A stretch of 64,000 nucleotides of DNA, from the NCBI GenBank assembly GCA_008711295.1, contig VUYV01000326.1, positions 618,133-682,132 on the forward strand, written 5' to 3'. Below the pieces are notes generated by a model that was not told where the DNA came from, made no database searches, and saw nothing but the letters and a program-made list of their open reading frames with translations. Below, in pieces: positions 46,363-57,100 of the stretch. The translations under genes were made by a program, and so were the position numbers. Each line of letters starts with the position of its first letter. Position 1 is the stretch's first letter. Source of the DNA: Anarhynchus alexandrinus. Taxonomy: Eukaryota > Chordata > Aves > Charadriiformes > Charadriidae.

Positions 46363-48560
46363 ACAGAGAAAAGGACGAGGATGTTTCCTCCCCATTCCCT
46401 TCTGCCCCGCAGACACTGCCAAAACCAATAGCCAGCAAAACTCAAAACTGCCCTGCCCTGCCTGCAACCTGTAGTCTCACAGAACCGTCTTGCAAGACAG
46501 TCAGTGGGATGTTTCACAAGGCTTTTGCAACAGGTTTAACCAAATGACTGTGTGGAAAGAGGTGCGAAAGACAGCAAGAATGGGGCCGAGCAACCACGGC
46601 AAGCCCTCTGAGCAATGGTCTTGGACTCTGCTGTTTCCCTTCTTATGGTTCAATTCCTCTCTGCAGCGGGACGCGCTGTGTGGGTCCAGCTTCTGCATTT
46701 GTCCTCTGCGAGGTCAAGTCCTTCCCTCTGGCTTGTGTCTTTCAGGCAATCAGAATGAAAAATAAGGTAAACACCAAAGACAAAAGCTGTGATTATAGGG
46801 ACGCTGAGTTTGCCAGGTATGGGGAGGGCTAGGGGAGATAAATGTTGCTAAACCAGAGTTTCCAGGCAGCACAGGTTTCCCAGTAAACAGGATTCACATC
46901 TCCCTTCCCACGTCTGTTAATAACGGTAGGTCATATTAGGGAACAGGAGAAAGCAAGGAAGAAAATCACCAGTAAAAAAACAGTGCAAAGGGGACTGATT
47001 TCATGGGCGCAAAAGCCATTCTGTCTTCCAGCATCTCAGACAACATTTTCAAATGATCACATCAGTGTATCTCTGGAGTTTCCTGCCCTCAGATGTGACT
47101 CAGTACGGGCCACATGGCACTCGCACCCAAATGTGTAGTGAAGCCTGCGTGGGAGCTCACGTGAACCCATTAGTTCTACTTGTGTAACACCTCCAGGATG
47201 CTCCCACCACCTCTCAGCTAACTTCTGGGGATGTGCTAACATGCCTGGTGGAAACTGGGTGAACGTACCCTCCATGTGTCCTCGCTCAGCAGGAGACCTG
47301 TCTCTTCTTGTCCCAGGGGACAGCTGGCTTGTCTTCTCTTTGTAGAAGCTAAATCCAAATCTGTTGTACAGCATTACAGCCCAGCCTCGTTCCCAGGGTA
47401 CAGTAAAGATATCTGCACCCAGAAATTAATTTATAATTTCTGTTGGAGGGGTAATAAGTGCAATAAAGCCTGTACTGCATTAACATTTGAAGTATGTGCA
47501 AACTGGGTGATAAGCAGATTTAAGTATCGAGTGTAATTTTAAGATTTTAATGAAGGCAAGCAATGTTTTTCAAGCTGCTTTCTCAGTTAATGTTTAACAA
47601 GACAACGGTGTGTGCCCATTGGCACTGGAGTAAAGGACCAAGACAAGTTTAATGTTAACCAGCGGAACAATGTAGATTGTGACTGCTGCACAGTACCTGG
47701 CCAGCCAGTATCATTTACAAATGCATATGTAAATAATATCGTAGGGCAAAGCAAGGTGTGCGTGAGGGAACTGGTCTGCAGCTGCCAGGGCAGCGGAGAC
47801 GCAGCCCCTCCTCGCCCCCACATGTGCGGTGCCCTCCCCTCAGCCCCTCTGCACCAGCTCTCCTCTTCCTCACCCCCATCACACCGCGGTCACTTGGGCT
47901 CACTGGTGTGGCACAAAATAATCCAGAGGACTATTTTGGTTTGGTTTGTTCTGTTATTTTTCTCCCATTTGGCGGAGTAAGCTGCCTCCTGGGAGGCTCT
48001 GCCAGATGCCAGCAGGGCAGCGTGGTTGGGGCACGGTGGGTTGGTGATTCACTCCGGGCATCCAGGGAACCGCAGTCTCTGCCGGAGCCGAGCCTGGGAA
48101 GGGCTCTCTGATGTCTCCCATACCTCCCATCAGCCAGAAGGTTGTATTGAGGAGGTACTTAGGGTGCTGGGTTCTTCATACAGAGCAGTGGTAGTTGCAT
48201 ATCTTTGCTCTTGCCCAAGCACACAGCATGTCCCACGCTAATTTGGATAACATCCTCCTGGCTGAGCCTCATTAGGGACCCAGTATTAAACTGGCCTGAT
48301 TAGCTCTACTAATCAACGAAGGGGACAAGGAAACTGATTTCGGCACGCATGGCAGCACAGGAGCAGGGTTGCGCCCCTCCGCTCCCTGTGGACCACCACC
48401 GTTGCCCTGGCCCCGGGCACCACCGCAGCCCCAGCCCCACCACACACCCGCCAGGCACTGTGTCACTCTGTGGGTGGCCCTCGCCGCGGTCACCACCACC
48501 GTGAGTCACCGTCATGTGCCGAGGGCAGGCATGGGAGTTTAACATTTTGACGCGTGTCCC
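46363..48560. other. Intergenic sequence upstream of CYSTM1, with an AT-rich palindrome-bearing block
   Basis: Most of this is unremarkable. The segment 47,395-47,745 is distinctly AT-rich and free of recognised repeats, as expected of a conserved noncoding element. It holds a SOX-like AACAATG near 47,665 and a 22-base imperfect palindrome at 47,713-47,734. Lying 1.6-1.9 kb before the CYSTM1 promoter, it may be a regulatory element. No gene is recognisable. Confidence 0.35.
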
Positions 48561-48919
48561 TGACCTATTTTATCAGGGCAAACCCGAGTAATTGCTTTCC
48601 CAGTGCCTGTGCTTGGACCTTCTCCCACGCACGTTTCCCGCTATCAGCAGAAGGCGTCAAGGTGCCGTGGGGAGACCGAGTCGCTGCCCCACGCGCAACG
48701 GGGACAAGGACGGGAGCAACAGCCGGAGCGCCCGGGGCTCCCAGCCCAGGCCCCGCTGCGCCCAGGGCGCCCCGAGCCCCGCAGCTGCCGCCCACTAGCC
48801 CGTGGCTGCTGCCTGCCCTGCCGACGGCCGCGGCGGGCTGAGGCAGGACCCCCGTCGCCTTGATGGGACGAGCCCCCTCGCCTCCCCCTTGGCCCCGGCT
48901 CCCTGCGGCGGCTTTGCTT

Positions 48920-48937
48920 CTGCTGCTGCTGCTGCTG
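48920..48937 (+). repeat. (CTG)6 microsatellite
   Basis: Six CTG units are followed by CTC, inside the CpG island about 400 bases before exon 1 ends. They create a leucine run in a + strand frame that starts at 48,863. Confidence 0.85.
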
Positions 48938-49271
48938 CTCTTACTCAGCCGCACTCGACGTTTTTGTTTCAATTCCCCTTTTCAGACCCCCCTTAGGGTA
49001 ATTTTCGGCAAGCCCCCACTTCCCGCGGGCAGGCGCACGCCCCTGCCCCGCGGCCGCCGGGGCGACCAGGGGACGGTACGCGGTGGCCCAGGCGGGCCCC
49101 GCCCCCGCCCCTCCGACGGGCAGGCCGCGAGACCACGCCCCCCGGCGTGACCACGCCCTCCACCTCGGGGCGGGGGGCGGGGCTTGTGACGTGCCCTCCC
49201 CCTCCTCATCGCCCTCCCCCCTCCGCGCCCGGCTCGGCTCAGCAAGGGGCGGGGCCTCCCTCCTCGCGGCC

Positions 49272-49279
49272 TGACGTCA
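49272..49279 (+). promoter_or_regulatory. Perfect CRE (TGACGTCA)
   Basis: This is a palindromic cAMP-response element about 60 bases before the exon 1 donor site, the position at which CREB/ATF sites work in CpG-island promoters. A second half-site lies 85 bases upstream. It suggests CREB/ATF input to CYSTM1 transcription. Confidence 0.6.
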
Positions 49280-49289
49280 CCGCCCGCTG

Positions 49290-49339
49290 CGGAGTGCGCA
49301 GCAGGTGTCGCCGGCGGCGCGAGACGGGCAGCGCCTGAG
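49290..49339 (+). other. CYSTM1: CYSTM1 exon 1 (noncoding), 3' end defined by the donor site
   Basis: The GC-rich leader ends in GCGCCTGAG and is followed at 49,340 by GTAGCG, an acceptable splice donor. No ATG in it could join the exon 2 frame. The initiator ATG lies 19 bases inside exon 2, so this exon is 5' UTR only. The start coordinate is a guess, because only the donor is visible. Other GT sites in this GC-rich stretch could be used instead. Confidence 0.5.
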
Positions 49340-49374
49340 GTAGCGGGAGCGGGGGGAGACCCGGGGGGGGGGAG

Positions 49375-49740
49375 GCGTGAGGGGCTGTGTGGGGCCGGGA
49401 GCCCCCCCCGGCTGGGCGTGAGGGGCTGTGTGGGGCCGGGAGCCCCCCCCCGGCTGAGCGTGAGGGGCTGTAGGAGCTGGGTGTGGGGCCAGAAGCACCT
49501 CACGGGTGTGTGTGGAGGTGTTGAGGGGCCGACAGCCCCCGCAGGTGGGTGCGAGGGGTTGTGTGAGCTAGGTGTGGGGCTGGCGGCCCCCACAGGTGTA
49601 TGGTGGGGGGTGTGTGAGCTGGGTGTGGGGGCAGGAGCACCCCACGGGTGTGCGTGGAGGGGGTGTGGGGCCGGGAGCCCCCCCGGGTGTACGTGGGAGC
49701 TGTGCGCCTGCCGGGGGGCTGTGCAGGCAGGGCTGGCGGT
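49375..49740 (+). repeat. GC-rich minisatellite at the start of intron 1
   Basis: Units begin GCGTGAGGGGCTGTGTGGGG and carry a GCC-GGGAGC-C(n) core. The first two units span 49,375-49,415 (41 bases) and 49,416-49,457 (42 bases) and are almost identical, differing mainly in C-run length. Later units grow to about 50-55 bases and diverge (ggtgtgtgtgGAGG and TGTGTGAGCTGGGTGTGGGG variants). The G-rich + strand could form G-quadruplexes. The repeat produces long stop-free frames on both strands, including a 369-codon minus-strand frame. Confidence 0.8.
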
Positions 49741-52700
49741 CAGGGAGGGCCCCACGCGGGTGGGAGGGAGCCCCGGGCGGTGGGTTGTGGGGCAGGAGTG
49801 GGTTGTGGCTGTGGGGCCCTCGCTGCGGGGAACGCGCTGCTGAGGGCTGCTGCTCTGAGGAGGACATCTCGGGGTGAAGAGGGGGATCCGTCCCCCCTCA
49901 GGGAGGCCAGCTGCGGGGTGGCAGCTCTGGTGGCAGGGGTCCCCGAGGTGTGGGCCCAGGTGGGTGCTGTCCTGGAGCAGGAGGAGGGGGTCACCAGTGA
50001 AACCCCCCCAGGCAGGCCTGGGCCATGGTGCTGCTGACCTGTGGGCAGGTGTCTCTCTGTCTCCTAGCTCCGACAGTGCGTTTGTTATCAAAAAGTTGCT
50101 TTAAACTCTCTCAGGCTTTCATTGCAGGGAGCGAGGTGGCTGTGGGGTTTTCCAGCCCTGCCCTGTGCCTGGGGAGAGCAGTGCTGCTCAGCTGAGGTTG
50201 TTTGTGCAATGTAGGGGGAGAAGAGGAAGGCAAGTGTCTACACTCAAAGCAGATGGGCATGTTTAATACTAATGAGTTTATTTAGTGTAGAGCAAGAGGT
50301 ATGCTAGCTCTCTCTGAGTAAAACTAATAACACTGCATCGTGTGTTTAAAAGTCATTATGGTTGTCCTGGATTTCTATTTCGTGTTCCTATAGCTGTTGG
50401 AGACCTCATTTGGGTAATTAAATGTCATGGTGAAAGAGGAGACTAAGGAAAGGAGAGTACTTGCCTCCTCTCCTCTGCCACACGGATCTGGCAGCCCCTT
50501 CCTATAGCAGCGGGGAGACCTGCTGTGTCCAGGGCGGCATCAAGATCTGTCCTAGTCATCCCAGATTCCTGTTTAGCTCTCTTTGAAAGGGGAAAAAAAA
50601 AATGCTTTTTGCTCTTAGTGCTTTCACCTTTGCTACAAGACCTGTGTGAAACGAAGGTTCAACCTGATTGTCTTAAGTAGGGTAAGTCTGGGTAAGGTAG
50701 TAAGTGTGAGTGAGTTACAATGACAGTACGGAGCAGCTGCCTCCTCCTTTGTGCTGTGGTAAATATAGTGATGAGATACAAGGTGTGGGAAGTGCTGCTG
50801 TGCCAGAAAACGGGTATTTTTCTTTCAACTGCATCAGTTGTTTGAATAAAAAGACTGACTCTTCCTAGAAACATTGGGTGGTAAGAATACTATTACTGTG
50901 TCAGATAGACTGAGGAGGAGGCAGAAAACGCTGAGACTTGATACATTTTAGTGATCATATTTCAGTGCTTTTTGGGGACAGTCAGGAATTATTGTGCATG
51001 TTGGATTATAATCTCCTGCACTGCACAGAATAGTTTTTTTACCAAGTACTGAAACTTCAGCACTAGGTCTGCTGCACTCTGCCTCTCATTGATGTGCTAT
51101 AAAGGCTAGCTTTGTTAAAATACTGATTTGACATTCCCCTGACAGTTTGAGAGCAGTAACTGATAATCTGCAGAGGCTGGTGGGTGTCCTCACTGCAGAG
51201 GCCAAGGAGGAGAAGAGAATGTCCTGTAAATGAGTGGCTCCAACATGGGTGGGGGGCTCTGATATGGGCTGAGCAGACCCTGTGAGGTGGTACCCCAGTG
51301 TCAGTTAGAGGAGAGGGCTCTGGTGTTTTGCTGCTGTGTGTCCCACGCAGGTCCATATTACATTTAAATTAGCAGAGGCTTTGCTGCTCAGAAAAACAGG
51401 TGCTCCTGTAAGCACAAGCAGTGATGTTCCTGCTCGTAGTGTGGCAGTGAGGTGATGGAGAATTACCTGGAGGACTGTGTTTATGGTAAACAGAAGAGCT
51501 ACCTGTTTTTGGGGTAGTTCTGTGCATGATCAGATGAATGTTACTTAATTTTTTCTAGGAGGGCAGAGCAAGCTTGTGTAATTCTGGATTTTCAACAAAA
51601 AAGGTTTGTGTTTCTCCTGCTACCTGTTCGTGACCTCCCTGTGGCGTGGCTGTAGGCTTAGCAGGGGGCCATGAAAAGTTGTAGTGGGAGCTGAAGGCTT
51701 GAATGAACAGAGTTCGAATGCCTGCCTTCGATATTGATGTTTTCTACTCTCTCGGTTGTGTATTGTGTCTTTCTCAACTTCCTGTTCCTGAACTGAAACC
51801 GTATGGCTTAATGAGTAGAAAATAGCACACTGTCATTTTTGGGAATAGGGGAGGATAGCGAGAAGCCTGAGTCATTCAAGCAGACGGTCGGTATTGCCAG
51901 GTCTGGCATCCTGCCGGCTGCAGCTCGGCTTCCCACAAGGCAGCCTGGGAGTCTCCAAGGCAGCTCACTCCGGGATGGGAGATGTTGCCTTCCTCCAGAC
52001 TTCGGATGAAGTGCTTGTCCTGCTGCCACCGCCGCCACACGGCTTTCTTGGAGAGGGAGCTGTGCTGTGCTTCAGTGTCTGCCCACAGCCCGTCAGGGTT
52101 GCGGGGGGCTTCAGTGAATACACCTACTTGGAAACGTCTGATGTAGTCCTTACACTACTAAACAAAAGCTACTGTTTCTTCCACTTGCATATCAGGAAGA
52201 TATATTTCTACATCAGCATTATAATGCATTGTTGTGGCTTTATTTGGTCTCATGAGCTATTGAGGGCAGTGCCCTGAACTGTAATAGCTTCTCTTCAACC
52301 TCTGACAGAGTAAGGCAAAGGTTTTCTTGGTTTCGTGACAACTGGTGGCAGAGGTACTTGCTTGTGCCCTATGACAAGCAGCCATTAAAAGATTCTTGCA
52401 TATGCCCTACAGGCAAAGTAAAGCATTGTGTTACAACCACATGTAGGGTATGGAAAAGCAGAAAAAGTGAGGAAACACAAGGAAAAAAATCTCTCTCGTT
52501 CAATTTTCCAGCCTGTCATGGAAGTATCATTCTGAGTAATGAGATCTTGTCTGTAGAAAATGCATGTATTTCTGTCTGCATACGCTGACTTTACTGTGTC
52601 TTAGAAGCTATATGCTGCCCTTCAGTGCGTTTCCTGCTCAAGATGGTAGAAAATCATCATGCAGTCTGGGTAGTGTCTTCCACTAAATCCGTCAGTGCAT

Positions 52701-54163
52701 CAGAGCTGGGGAGGTTATCATGAAAGACTACTGCTCTTTCATTGCTGGGATGCCACGAGAACACCATCTGAATAGCCCGTATTAACTGTACTTATTAATT
52801 TTCTTGCCGGTCCGGCTGTTTGTTTCACATTCTTTTCTCAGTTGGACCAACAAAGCTTCTTTCTTAAACTAAACCAAGCAAATAATAGTTAAACTTGACA
52901 ATCAGATGCTTTCATTGATTTTTGGTTTCGGTGTTTGTTGCACCTTAAAACTGTCTTAATACATCCCTTTAAGAACAAAATGTATTTATGTATTTCGGAA
53001 AGTATCTGACGTAGCACGCTATACAAAGACTTGAACAAGCCCTTTAGAGCTGATCAGAACCCTGGTTTACCAAGAAGGCAGCATAGATGATGGGACTGGA
53101 GAGGCGGGACAGTTTGTAGGGACACATGTCAGCCTCGCGCATCAGGTGCACTCTACTTTTGCACAGACCTGGCAGACTTCAGGCCTCCGGAGGGTTTGTA
53201 GGGTACTGGGAGGGGGGAAATACCTGGTTCAGGAACTGAGAAGGTTAAACGCTTGTTCATCCAAAGCACTGCTGTTCACTCCACGGAGCTGCCTGATCAG
53301 TGGAACAGCAGCTGAGTATTTCTGTGCAGGAAGTGACTGTCAGCCACTTGAGTAAAGGTGAGGAAATGCACATCTTCCTAATGACCGCAGAGTACCCCAG
53401 AGACCTCTTAAGGAAGTGGGTTTGAACAAAGTAGCATTTTCTAGCTTTTTCTTTGATAGCACAAAGCTGGGCTTTTCAATTCTGCCTAGACCTGCGCTTT
53501 GGGAAGTAAAAAGGTTTTGAGCAGCTTTTGTCAGAAAAGGTGGGTGCAGTTCTTTTGCAGTTCTCCTTCAGCTGTTACCATAGGCTGATGGTGCTGCTTG
53601 GTGAAGTGGGTGGGCAAACCTGGGAGGAGGCTCTTACTGGAAGCGAACCTAGCCAGAAGGGAATATCTTACAATTTATCCTTAACGAACCTTTCGTGCAA
53701 TCAGTAAATGGAGCTTGCAAAGAAGCTGGTAAGAGGGAAACATAGAACCAGTGCCATTTAAAAGCTACTTGTGCTTTTTTTTTTCAAATGGATACTGTTC
53801 ATATGAAATGTAATTTAAATTCTAGGCTGGTTGCCAGGAGCTGGATTGTTGATGTTAAATGTACTTTCCATTAGAGCACTGTATTGGAAAACTACTTCCT
53901 AGTGCTGCAGGCATTGGAAGGGGTGGGTTACATCAGGGTGCCCCAGTTGCCCTTCTCGGGATCTGTGCCTCTCGCCGTGCCGTCCATCCTCCATCTGTGC
54001 AAGGCCAGCTGAATCAATACCTGACATGCCCAAAATGTGATTCCTCCTGACTAGAGCAGCATATGAGGTACAGTGCTTGTTCTGCTGTCCTAAAAACAAA
54101 CAACTTTTTCCCTTTAAATTCCTAAAATCTGCTGGGTGGTGGGTTTGGTTTTTTTTTTCCTTT

Positions 54164-54196
54164 GGGGGTGGGTGGGGGGGTGTGGCAGCGGGGGGA
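54164..54196 (+). repeat. G-rich run in intron 1
   Basis: Four G runs (G5, G3, G7, G6) separated by short TG-containing spacers follow a T run. The pattern is G-quadruplex-capable on the coding strand of the intron. It is simple sequence. Confidence 0.5.
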
Positions 54197-57100
54197 AGTT
54201 GTCTAGGTGTTCCAGACTGCTGAACTGCTTTGGGTTTTTAATTTATTAATCCCCCATTTGTTTTCAGAGGGTTGTTTCTTGTGGTGTTCCCTGTGCAACA
54301 GAAGGTCTTTAACCTTGTTTGAGTACCCAGATTAGATTGTCATCTCCCCCCACATACACAGCTTTTTATTTAACTGTTTGACTTGCATAGGAGATTGCAT
54401 TTGAAGGATAGGACTTGCAGACAGCTGTCTGTAGGGACTGGTATTTCTTTGCAGGTGGATTAGCAGCTGTGAACACCTACTGTGTAAAAATGCAGATGGT
54501 TTTTCTATGCATGTTCTTTTCAGTGTTGCCAAGATAACAAGGTGTCATCAGTGCCAACAGGTAGAAGCAGATTCATACTGGTCTCTAGTCACTTTGAAGG
54601 CCAGAATTATGCTGACCTCAGAAGACACTTGGGAGTGCCAGCCTTGTAAGTGGCCTTTTGGAGGAGGGAAAAGGGTGAAACTGGGTCTTCTTGGCAGGGT
54701 GTAAAGGCTCTTTGTTTGGGAACCCCTTAGGCTAACAAGAGCTTTCCTTCCATCATGATTTCCCTTGTTCTCTTCATTCTTGGTTGTTTTCCTGCATAGT
54801 GTTATCTTCTGACCAAAGTCCTACCTGTTCAGGCCCTCATGCTGTGCTGAAGTGAGATGATGGTCAGATGTCTAAGTGAGGCTACCAATTTCTTTTTTCC
54901 TAGTTTAAGGGGAAAAAAAAAAATCCTTCCCAGTGATTCCTAAATGTAGATGGGATAAAGATAGATCTTGCTTGATTCTTAATCCACCACATGCTGATCT
55001 GTAAAAAGGGGTAAATAGGTGGCAGCTTGTGGTTGATGAGACTTTCCCAGGTTGAAACTAAGGCTGTTCTCAGAGACTTGTGGACGAGTCTGATACGTGG
55101 TCAGTGAAATGGTGGAAGAGGCTGTGCCTTGGTACTTTGGTGAGCAATGTGTGTGAGAAGGATGCTCCTAGCTGTACATGCGCAGTGATAGACTCTACGC
55201 GAGCTATTCCCATTCAGAAGGATCTTGCAATTACAGTTAGTGTGGTGCAGCTTGAGCTCTGTGTTTGGCTTGACGTATGGTGAGAGTTGTCCTGGGAGTG
55301 GGCTAGGAAAGGGACAGAAAGCAGAAGACTGCGCAGCACAGCTTCATGCAGCCTGCTCGCTCCCTCTCAGACAAAGGATAAAACTAAAGGCACAGCAATG
55401 GGTGGCAAGAATGACCAAGGAGTAGGACAGGCTTTGTAGAAGCAGAGTGTCCTCAGCTTGGGAGAGATGCCCGGACTAAAAAAGATAATAAATTCATGAG
55501 TGTGCTGGAAGAGGAGGGTCAGGAGCAGTGACCAACTAGTTCTGTAACAACTGCATTGCTATGCTGACCTTGCATGAGGCAGTGAGTTTAAAGCAATCAG
55601 AAAGAAATAGGTAATTTCAAAACCTAATGATGAAATTTGTTTCTCTAAGGTGTGTTGGTTGCCAAAATGGACAGGTTAAAAAAAAAAAAGTATGTAGTAA
55701 AGGCAAAGCATCATAAGTTCTGTATATATCTGTGTATACAAAGCATCGTAGTTCTGTACTTGCGCCTTAGTCAAAGACAGGTTACGGATGTAGAGGGACT
55801 TATGTTCTCGCATAGCATGGTAGTTCTTAAGTATGGATATCTGTGTGTGTCTAAATATATATACATGCATATATAGTGCCATATATTTTCTCTATATGAC
55901 ATATTCTGTGCATACTCCTACTTCAGTGATTTCTTTTTTGCAAACCTTATGGGAGACAGTGCAGCCTTTTGGGGGTATGGTAAGCTGCTTGTTTAAAAAT
56001 AAAACCCTGTGTTAGGGTAGGGGAAATCATGTTTGCTCAGCATTGTTGAAGATAGCTTAAGGAAACTTAATGATATATTAACAAAGTTACCTCTTAGCAA
56101 AAGTACTAATGGGGGGGGAGAAGAGGGAGTAGGAACAAGTTTTGTCATTCTCTTCAGGTGGACTAGTAATTTCTCTATTGCTAACCGGCAACAGATAGGG
56201 CAAATACTCAGTGACAAACAAGGAAATCTTTGTTTTCTGGGTTTAGTGCTTAATAAAGTTTCACATGGGGTGAGACTGTGCAGGGCTGTACTGGCTCTTC
56301 CTGATGGACCTCCTGCAGTGCTGTGAAAAACAAAGGGCTTTACTGATGCGTTGGCTTCTTTCTTTCGAGCTGTCTCCGAGAGGTGCTCATCGGGAAACCC
56401 ACAGGTATGAGCCCTGATGCAAACTCGTAGGAGTTGGTCTTGGTTGCAGCTTACGTGGAATTACTAGTTGGGGTGAGAACCCACAGCAAAGCTTGATAAT
56501 ACGTTTGACTAGGAGCCCAAGTGTGTCCCTGAAAAGTATCTGCTTCATGATTCCGGGCTCTGCCAGGTGAGTAAATAGGGCCAACAAGCATGTAAAATCA
56601 TGTATGAGCTCACGAGAAGGAGGAAAATCTAAATATTGTCACACACTTCAAAAGGGCAAGTGAGGAAGGGTATATGCGTGGCAGTAACTGATAGTGGAAG
56701 CGGGGGACAAGGAAAAATTCTTCCCAAGAATGTAACTGGGGACAAAGACCCTTGTGAGAAGGTTGACCTTCACAGCTGAGGTAGAGCTGGGAGGGAGTGG
56801 ACAGAAGTAGTACTTATGACCTCTGGAGGACCTGTTTTCCACAGTCACCTCCTGGTTTTGCTGAATGCCTTGATAAATTCTTCAGGAGTTTTCTCATTCA
56901 TCACAGATAAATCTCCAATACAGTTGCTGCTGAAACTGTTCTTGCTAGATGCTTTCTTTTACTTCTTGACTAATCTTGGTTGTGTTACTTTACCCTCAAC
57001 TTCAAGGGGAAAAGTAACTTTTACTCTGGTGGAATGTGCCATTCTTAGTCTCATTCTTCATCTTTTCCACTGCTCCATTGTTCTTCTGAGGTTTCTGCCC

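Larger units (their letters stand above)
48600..49345 (+). promoter_or_regulatory. CYSTM1: CpG-island promoter of CYSTM1
   Basis: This is the most CpG-dense stretch of the window and continues into the start of intron 1. It contains several GC boxes (for example CCCCGCCCCCGCCCC near 49,097, GGGCGGGGGGCGGGGC near 49,168 and AGGGGCGGGGCC near 49,243). There is no TATA box at a fitting distance. A half CRE (TGACGTG, 49,187-49,193) and a perfect CRE (TGACGTCA, 49,272-49,279) precede the presumed start. This is the pattern of a broadly expressed vertebrate gene, which fits CYSTM1. The transcription start is inferred to lie about 49,285-49,320. Confidence 0.7.

Noticed and set aside
48982..50091. 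369-codon minus-strand open frame, the longest in the window
   Set aside because: It lies over the CpG island and the G-rich minisatellite, where stops are rare. The product is a Pro/His/Thr repeat dictated by the array units, has no known domain, and opposes the CYSTM1 promoter, exon 1 and the start of intron 1.
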